Assembly (NCBI RefSeq): GCF_030445035.2
Contig: NC_092216.1
Span: 17,237,405 to 17,301,404, forward strand
Direction: 5' to 3'
Length of the DNA: 64,000 nt
Origin: Dasypus novemcinctus
Lineage: Eukaryota > Chordata > Mammalia > Cingulata > Dasypodidae
This document shows, piece after piece, positions 58,149 through 64,000 of this stretch. The notes under the pieces were generated by a model. It did not search any database. It was not told where the DNA came from and saw nothing but the letters and a program-made list of their open reading frames with translations. Position 1 is the stretch's first letter. Every line of letters starts with the position of its first letter. The translations under genes were made by a program, and so were the position numbers.

Positions 58149-60242
58149 GGGGAGGAGACAAGATGGTTGCTGAGTGAACTTGCCTTTGTGGTCTGTCCCG
58201 GGAAGAGACGGCTGGGCGCGGCAGCAGGTTCTCCAAGGCAAGGCTTTTTCGGGATTTTTGCAGGGCAGAAGTGCCGGGACATCCATTGGGTGGAAAGGTA
58301 ACGGAGAGGATTGGTCTAGTAGATATAATTTGGGTTCTATTGCCCGCAGGTGAGACCCGCGCACGGGCTCCTCCGTGTTGGGGGTGGGGGGAACCACGGT
58401 CCTGTCCTGGGGTTCCGCTTTTGGATGGCTCTGAAGGGCTAAGGAGTTCGCGAGCTCTGAGCGAGCTGTTGACAGGTTGATGTGACAGATCGCCTTTGTG
58501 GATCGATTTGGGAAGATAGACGGTGTTTTGTTGTGAACCGGGAGAAACTTTTGAGTGCGAATATAAACAATAGCGCTTCCGCCTGAAGCCCCGCCCCCAA
58601 AAGCCCGGCAACCGTTCTCCAACCCAAATAGGCTGTAGGCAATAAAGAGAAGTAATTGGAAAATTGTTCTAGGCTGCAGCAAGGGGGGTGGGGGGACACG
58701 TCTGGAAGCCGATTAGGGAATATTCTGCGAACCTTGAGAATTCCGGTATTGGAATCTGTTTTCGGCGTCACAGGCCGGGCTTCGGATCTGTACTAGTAAA
58801 GTGGCTGTGGTGTAGAGGCGCCCTCTAGTGGCAGTGGTTTGGAATCACAGGATGGGAGCTGTCCAAAAGCTGAAGTGAAAGATAACTTACTAATGAGCCC
58901 AGCAAAGTAAGTGAATTGCAGGGTTCAGTCACAATATAGAGTTTGCGGATCTGACTTCCCCCATAGGGTTGGCATCAAGCTGTGGGGATCCCTGAGGGCT
59001 GTGTTACACTGCGGGGCTCCCAGGCTTCCTGTTGACCAGATTGGAGGCTGCCAGGTCTGAATTCCCTAAATTCTGGTGGCCCACACTACAGAGACTCACA
59101 CCTCTTGAGTCCTCAATATCTCAGACTTTCCATCCCTGAATCCATCACGCACTGAGGTCCATCTGAGGTCCTTAAATGCCCTAGCCTTCAACGTTGGTGT
59201 TTTTTCTTTATCGTTTCATTTTGTTTTGTTTTTATTTTCATTTTGACTTATTCTTTACTTTTTTCAATTTCCTGATTGCTAACACCGCATTATCCCCTAG
59301 TCTTCTCTCACAGCGTATCCCCCGAAGTCTTTTTTTACTCAGTTATTTAAGTTTTTTTGTGTGTGTGGTAGGTGCTGTGTAGTGGGTGTTTTAATTCTGG
59401 TTCGTGTATATCTGTTTTGTTTTTTTTTTTTCTTTCCCCTACCTGTTCCCCACCCATTGCCCACCCTCTTTTCCTTTCTTCCTCTCGTCCCTTCTTCCCC
59501 CCCCTTTTTTTTTCTTTTTTTTCCCTTTTTTTCTGTTGTCTCTCTCCCTCTTGTCCCTCATATTCTACTTAGTTTATTTTAACTCAATTATACAATAGGT
59601 GCAGCAGGAAACACCTCACATTCGCTGGGTTTTCTCATCCTTCACTGCCTCATTTCTGTGTGAACTGATTTAGGCTACCTACACTATCCTCTTTCCCCTA
59701 CATCTTGATATCCGCCACCATCTACTGGCACTCCTATATTCCACCTCCCACCTCCCTTTCTTCGACCCACAAAGGGTCTAAGTCTTAATTTCTAATACCT
59801 ATGTTTTGTTTTCTGTCTGTTATCCACTTTTGAAACTATTACCTTTCTTTTCTCTTTCCCTCTCTCACGAAATCAATAGCTTTTTAGCTCATACCATATT
59901 CCTCCCTTATTCAATCATCTACCTCATAATAGGTACTCTACCTACGGCTATAACTCTACACAATTTACATGAATCTAACCTCCATCCTCCCAGATCTCAT
60001 ATTCTTGCTTTGTTAACATATATCACCAATACTACTTTACACTTTTCCCTTGCTTACACAATTGCCTTTCCCCAACACTAATACTTTCCTTTAAAGTGAA
60101 CTTAACCAACAACAAGAAACTAGAATAAGAAGAAAAAAGTGACAAAGAGAAGATATAACACCTATGCAAAAATAACAGCTAATTAACCTCCAAGAGCAGA
60201 CAAAGAAGCTAAGGAAGTGATTAAATCCGTCAAGATAAAGAG
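58149..60242 (+). promoter_or_regulatory. L1-E 5' UTR, CpG-rich internal promoter
   Basis: ACAAGATGG at 58158-58166 is the YY1-type site used for correct initiation in other L1s. 58190-58830 is CpG-rich (GGCTGGGCGCGGCAGCAGG, GACCCGCGCACGGGCTCC, GCCCCGCCCCCAAAAGCCCG, the last resembling an Sp1 box). A long pyrimidine tract lies at 59405-59590. The first 1 kb does not resemble the 5' UTRs of L1-B and L1-D, while 59590-60240 does resemble L1-D. Two antisense ORFs overlap the CpG-rich part. Confidence 0.85.
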
Positions 60243-61210
60243 ATGACCAGAAAGCAACAAAAATCTACAAATCAAACCAGTAATCAGGAAAACATGGCTG
60301 AATCCAATCAACAAACCAATAATCATGAAGGGGAGCAAAACTTGGCACAAGCAATGAAAGATCTCAGAATATTTATCACCGACAAATTTGACGAAGTAAT
60401 GAAAGAGGTTAACAACATGAAGACATCACTTGGAGGGGAAATTGCAGACATACGCAAAAACATAACAGATATGATGGGAATGAACAACACAGTTCAAGAA
60501 ATCAAAAATACACTTGCAGCAAATATCAGCAGACTAGAAGAGACAGAGCAGAGAATTAGTGATGTGGAAGACAGTACATCAGAAATCAAACAGATAGTAG
60601 AAGGGGTCAATAAGAAGATAGAAAAAATCCAAGTAGGACTTAGGGACCTGAATGACAATGCAAAACGCTCAAACATACATATTATAGGCATTCCAGAAGG
60701 TGAAGAGAAGGGAAAGGGGTCAGAAGGAGTGTTGCAGGAAATAATGGCTGAAAACTTCCCAAATCTACTGAAAGAGACAGATGTACATATCCAAGAAGCA
60801 CAGTGCACTCCACTGGTCATAAACCCCAACAGGCCACCCCAAGACATATACTGGTCAAATTATCCAATGCTCAAGACAAAGAGAAAATTCTAAAAGCAGC
60901 AAGAGAAAAGAAAACCATCACATACAAGGGAAGCTCAATTAGATTAAGTGCTGATCTCTCTTCTGAAACCATGGAGGCAAGAAGGCAGTGGTATGATATA
61001 GTCAAGGTACTAAAGGAAAAAAATTTCCAACCAAGAATACTCTATCCAGCTAAACTAGCATTCAAACATGATGGAGAGTTCAAAATATTCACAGACAAAC
61101 AGAAACTGAAAGAGTATACCAACAAGAAACCTCCCCTTCAAGAAATTCTAAAGGGAGTTCTGCAGGAAGAAAGGAAAAAACAGGAAAGGCAGAGTTGGAG
61201 GAGAGTATAA
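60243..61210 (+). pseudogene. L1-E ORF1p gene, broken by a single-base deletion
   Basis: ORF1p is the trimeric RNA-binding chaperone that coats L1 RNA in the cytoplasm. ATG 60243 begins MTRKQQKSTNQ. An amphipathic coiled coil spans about residues 35-140 (ISRLEETEQRISDVED is visible). The RNA-recognition domain begins with NIHIIGIPEGEE (about 140) and includes ENFPNLL. Near 60831-60840 (AGGCCACCCC) the frame shifts: L1-D reads AGGCCTACCC at this place, so one base is missing here. The original frame ends at 60893. The rest of the RNA-binding and C-terminal domains (SIRLSADLSSETMEARRQW, LKEKNFQPRILYPAKL) continue in another frame to TAA 61208-61210. The total would be about 322 codons, a normal length for ORF1p. 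The lesion may be real or a sequencing error. Confidence 0.9.
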
Positions 61211-61284
61211 GACCAACAACAACAACAAAAAAGACAAAAAAAAATATACAAACAAAATATGACAAACACAAATCCAATCAAAAT

Positions 61285-63987
61285 ATGGCTAACACAAATA
61301 ATTCCTTGATAGTAATAACACTGAATGTCAACGGATTAAACTCACCTATCAAAAGATCCAGACTGGGACATTGGATAAGGAAATATGACCCATCCGTATG
61401 CTGTCTACAAGAGACACATCTTAGACCCAGAGACGCATGGAGATTGAAAGTGAATGGCTGGAAAACAATCATACAAGCTAACAATAACCAAAAAAAGGCA
61501 GGAGTAGCTATATTAATATCAGAAAAAATAGACTTTAAATGTGAAACAATTGTGAGAGACAAAGAAGGATACTACATTTTAGTCAAAGGGAAAATCTGTC
61601 AAGAAGATCGAACAATCATAAATATTTATGCCCCTAACAAGGGTGCCTCTAAATACATCAGGCAAACGCTGGAAAAACTAAGTGAAAGAATAGATACATC
61701 TACAATTATAGTGGGGGATTTTAATACACCACTATCAACTCTGGACAGAGCATCTCAAAAGAGAATCACCAAAGAAACAAAACATCTGAATAGTATATTA
61801 GAGGAGCTCGATCTAATAGACATATATAGATCGCTACACCCAAACACAGCAGGATATACATTTTTCTCAAGCGCACATGGATCATTCTCCAAGATAGATT
61901 ATATTCTAGGCCACAAAGAAAGGCTGAACGAATTCAGAAAGATTGAAATCATACAAAACATTATCTCTGACCACAGTGGAGTCAAGCTGGAGATTTGCAA
62001 GGGACAGAAGCCCAGATTTCACACCACGATTTGGAAATTAAACAGCACACTCTTAGAAAAACAGTGGGTCAAAGAGGAAATCTCAAAAGAAATCAATGAC
62101 TACCTTGAAACAAATGATAATGATAACACAAGATACCAAAATTTATGGGATGCAACAAAAGCAGTATTGAGAGGGAAGTTTATAGCCATAAATTCATATA
62201 TCAAAAAAGAAGAAAGAGCAAAAATCGAAGAACTAACTGCACATTTGAAGGAATTAGAAAAACAACAACAAAGTAACCCAACAGGAAGAAGAAGGAAGGA
62301 AATAAAAAAGATAAAAGCAGAACTAAATGAAATAGAAAATAAGAAAGCACTTGAACAGATAAACAAGACCAAGAGCTGGTTTTTTGAGAACATTAACAAA
62401 ATTGACAAACCTTTAGCGACACTAACAAAGAAAAAAAGAGAGAAGATGCAAATACACAAAATAAGAAATGAGAAAGGCAATATCACCACTGACCCCACAG
62501 AAATAAAGACTATCATAAGAGGATATTTTGAAAAACTATATTCCAACAAAAATGACAATCTAGAGGAAATGGACAAATTCCTAGAAACACATAAGCAGCC
62601 CATATTGACAAAAGAAGAAATTGATGATCTTAACAAACCAATCACAAGCAGAGAGATAGAATCAGTTATTAAAAATCTCCCAACTAAGAAGAGCCCAGGG
62701 CCAGATGGCTTCACAGCTGAATTCTACAAAACATTCCAGAAAGAACTGACACCAATCCTGCTGAAACTATTCCAAAAAATCAAAACGGAAAGAACATTAC
62801 CCAACTCCTTCTATGATGCCAACATTACCCTAGTACCAAAGCCAAACAAAGACATCACAAGAAAGGAAAATTACAGACCAATTTCTCTAATGAACCTAGA
62901 TGCAAAAATACTTAACAAAATACTTGCTAATCGTATTCAACAACACATTAAATGTATTATACACCACGACCAAGTGGGATTCATCCCAGGTATGCAAGGA
63001 TGGTTCAACATAAGAAAATCAATCAACATAATACAGCATATAAACAGATTGAAGGAAAAAAATCACATGATTATATCTATTGATGCAGAAAAAGCATTTG
63101 ACAAAATACAGCACCCTTTCTTGATAAAAACACTCCAAAAGATTGGAATACAAGGAAATTATTTGAACATGATAAAGAGTATATATGAAAAACCTAAAGC
63201 CAATATTGTTTACAATGGAGAAATCCTAGACTCCTTCCCTCTAAACTCAGGAACAAGACAAGGATGCCCACTGTCTCCGCTCCTATTTAACATTGTCTTA
63301 GAAGTACTTGCTCGAGTACTGAGGCAAGAACCAGAAATAAAAGGCATTCAGATTGGAAAGGAAGAAGTCAAAATTTCATTATTTGCAGATGACATGATCC
63401 TATACATAGAAAACCCTGAGAGATCTACAACGAAGATTCTAGAACTCATAAATGAGTTTAGTAAAGTCGCAGGTTATAAGATCAATGCGCAGAAATCAGT
63501 AGCATTTCTGTACACCAATAATGAGCAAGATCAGGAGGAAATCAAGAAACAAATACCATTCACAATAGTAAATAAAAAAATCAAATACTTAGGAATAAAT
63601 TTAACTAAAGAGGTAAAGAACTTATACACCGAGAACTATACAAGATTGTTCAAGGAAATCAGAGAAGACCTGAATAAATGGAAGACTATTCCTTGTTCAT
63701 GGGTAGGAAGACTGAACATTATTAAGATGTCTAACCTACCAAAACTGATCTACACATTCAATGCAATCCCAATAAAAATCAACGCAGCCTTCTTTAAGGA
63801 ACTAGAAAAACTAACTATGAAATTTATTTGGAAAGGAAAGAGACCCCGAATAGCCAAAGACATACTGAAAAAGAAAAACGAAATTGGAGGAATCACACTA
63901 CCTGACTTCAAAACATACTACAAATCTACGGTGGTGAAAACAGCATGGTATTGGCATAAGGAAAGACACATAGGCCAATGGAATTGA
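61285..63987 (+). CDS. L1-E ORF2p (endonuclease-reverse transcriptase), stopped at codon 901
   Basis: The enzyme that nicks target DNA and reverse-transcribes L1 RNA in place. I start it at ATG 61285 ([20 protein letters not shown]), the position that puts the family motifs at their human residue numbers; the frame is open further upstream but without an ATG. Endonuclease: N14, E43 (QETHL), D145 and N147 (GDFNT), D205 (KIDYILGHK), D229-H230 (SDH). Reverse transcriptase: D600 ([10 protein letters not shown]), [11 protein letters not shown], and FADD at 700-703. All catalytic positions checked are intact and no indel against the family is apparent. A TGA at 63985-63987 ends it after HIGQWN, at 900 of about 1275 residues, removing the C-terminal Cys-rich region needed for efficient RNP formation. 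It lies 75 bp downstream of ORF1, the usual bicistronic layout. Confidence 0.95.
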   Translation: MANTNNSLIVITLNVNGLNSPIKRSRLGHWIRKYDPSVCCLQETHLRPRDAWRLKVNGWKTIIQANNNQKKAGVAILISEKIDFKCETIVRDKEGYYILVKGKICQEDRTIINIYAPNKGASKYIRQTLEKLSERIDTSTIIVGDFNTPLSTLDRASQKRITKETKHLNSILEELDLIDIYRSLHPNTAGYTFFSSAHGSFSKIDYILGHKERLNEFRKIEIIQNIISDHSGVKLEICKGQKPRFHTTIWKLNSTLLEKQWVKEEISKEINDYLETNDNDNTRYQNLWDATKAVLRGKFIAINSYIKKEERAKIEELTAHLKELEKQQQSNPTGRRRKEIKKIKAELNEIENKKALEQINKTKSWFFENINKIDKPLATLTKKKREKMQIHKIRNEKGNITTDPTEIKTIIRGYFEKLYSNKNDNLEEMDKFLETHKQPILTKEEIDDLNKPITSREIESVIKNLPTKKSPGPDGFTAEFYKTFQKELTPILLKLFQKIKTERTLPNSFYDANITLVPKPNKDITRKENYRPISLMNLDAKILNKILANRIQQHIKCIIHHDQVGFIPGMQGWFNIRKSINIIQHINRLKEKNHMIISIDAEKAFDKIQHPFLIKTLQKIGIQGNYLNMIKSIYEKPKANIVYNGEILDSFPLNSGTRQGCPLSPLLFNIVLEVLARVLRQEPEIKGIQIGKEEVKISLFADDMILYIENPERSTTKILELINEFSKVAGYKINAQKSVAFLYTNNEQDQEEIKKQIPFTIVNKKIKYLGINLTKEVKNLYTENYTRLFKEIREDLNKWKTIPCSWVGRLNIIKMSNLPKLIYTFNAIPIKINAAFFKELEKLTMKFIWKGKRPRIAKDILKKKNEIGGITLPDFKTYYKSTVVKTAWYWHKERHIGQWN

Positions 63988-64000
63988 ATTGAAAGCTCTG

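Larger units (their letters stand above)
58149..64000 (+). mobile_element. young L1 (L1-E), 3' part outside the window
   Basis: Starts at GGGGAGGAGACAAGATGG (58149), closely matching the 5' end of active mammalian L1s. The 5' UTR is 2.1 kb, then come ORF1 (one frameshift) and ORF2 (open for 900 codons to a TGA). CpG dinucleotides are still frequent in its 5' UTR and the reading frames are nearly clean, so it inserted much later than the other L1s here. The 3' UTR and target-site duplication cannot be checked. Confidence 0.95.

Noticed and set aside
62100-62714. 204-codon minus-strand ORF opposite L1-E ORF2
   Set aside because: It is a shadow of the A-rich ORF2 sense frame: T-rich codons give Phe/Leu/Ser runs that look like membrane protein but carry no family motif.

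Overview
The window is mammalian nuclear DNA built almost entirely of retrotransposon layers, with no intact host protein-coding exon that I can support. The source is most likely a xenarthran, probably an armadillo (Dasypus). The reason is the set of tRNA-headed SINEs of the DAS type (heads like TGGCTCAATGGATAGAGCAT and GGTTCAAACCC, an internal RNA-derived body and an AATAAATAAA-type tail), together with an L1 lineage whose 3' UTR is about 2.8 kb long. Two much older MIR SINEs fit a eutherian genome.

Layout. 1-3.6 kb: non-repetitive DNA, an exact 91-bp duplication, and a decayed intronless IL10RB pseudogene on the minus strand. 3.6-16.8 kb: nested L1s. An old L1 (L1-A) is cut by a minus-strand L1 tail and by a younger L1 (L1-B), and resumes at about 16.09 kb; SINEs sit inside both. 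16.8-22.5 kb: mostly unassigned DNA holding a 1.6-kb minisatellite of about 29 copies of a 56-59 bp unit (18.37-19.98 kb) and a MIR. 22.5-27.5 kb: an old L1 with two SINE insertions. 27.5-41.2 kb: unassigned DNA, fragments of several old L1s (one with a 5' inversion), composite SINEs, an unrecognised three-frame ORF cluster at 34.3-35.4 kb and a TA/TG microsatellite. 41.2-52.0 kb: a near full-length decayed L1 (L1-D). Its 5' UTR carries a minus-strand U6 snRNA joined to an L1 3' UTR, the whole insert bounded by a target-site duplication; its ORF1 carries a DAS SINE. 52-58.1 kb: an L1 tail with a 5' inversion, an old L1 ORF1 fragment, a second MIR, and a 174-bp L1 tail with a perfect 15-bp target-site duplication. 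58.15-64 kb: the youngest L1 (L1-E), plus strand, with a CpG-rich 5' UTR, an ORF1 broken by one base, and an ORF2 with all checked endonuclease and reverse-transcriptase residues at their human positions but a TGA at codon 901. The window ends 13 bp after that stop.

The elements form one functional story. The L1s supply endonuclease and reverse transcriptase, and the SINEs, the IL10RB retrocopy and the U6 chimera are the expected products of that machinery acting on other RNAs. The most interesting items are the U6-L1 chimera, the 5' UTR replacement between L1 generations with antisense ORFs in the new 5' UTR, the recurrent CpG-decay stop in ORF2, and the unrecognised ORF cluster. All homology calls were made by eye from the sequence and from knowledge of the families; element boundaries are usually good to about 10-30 bp.
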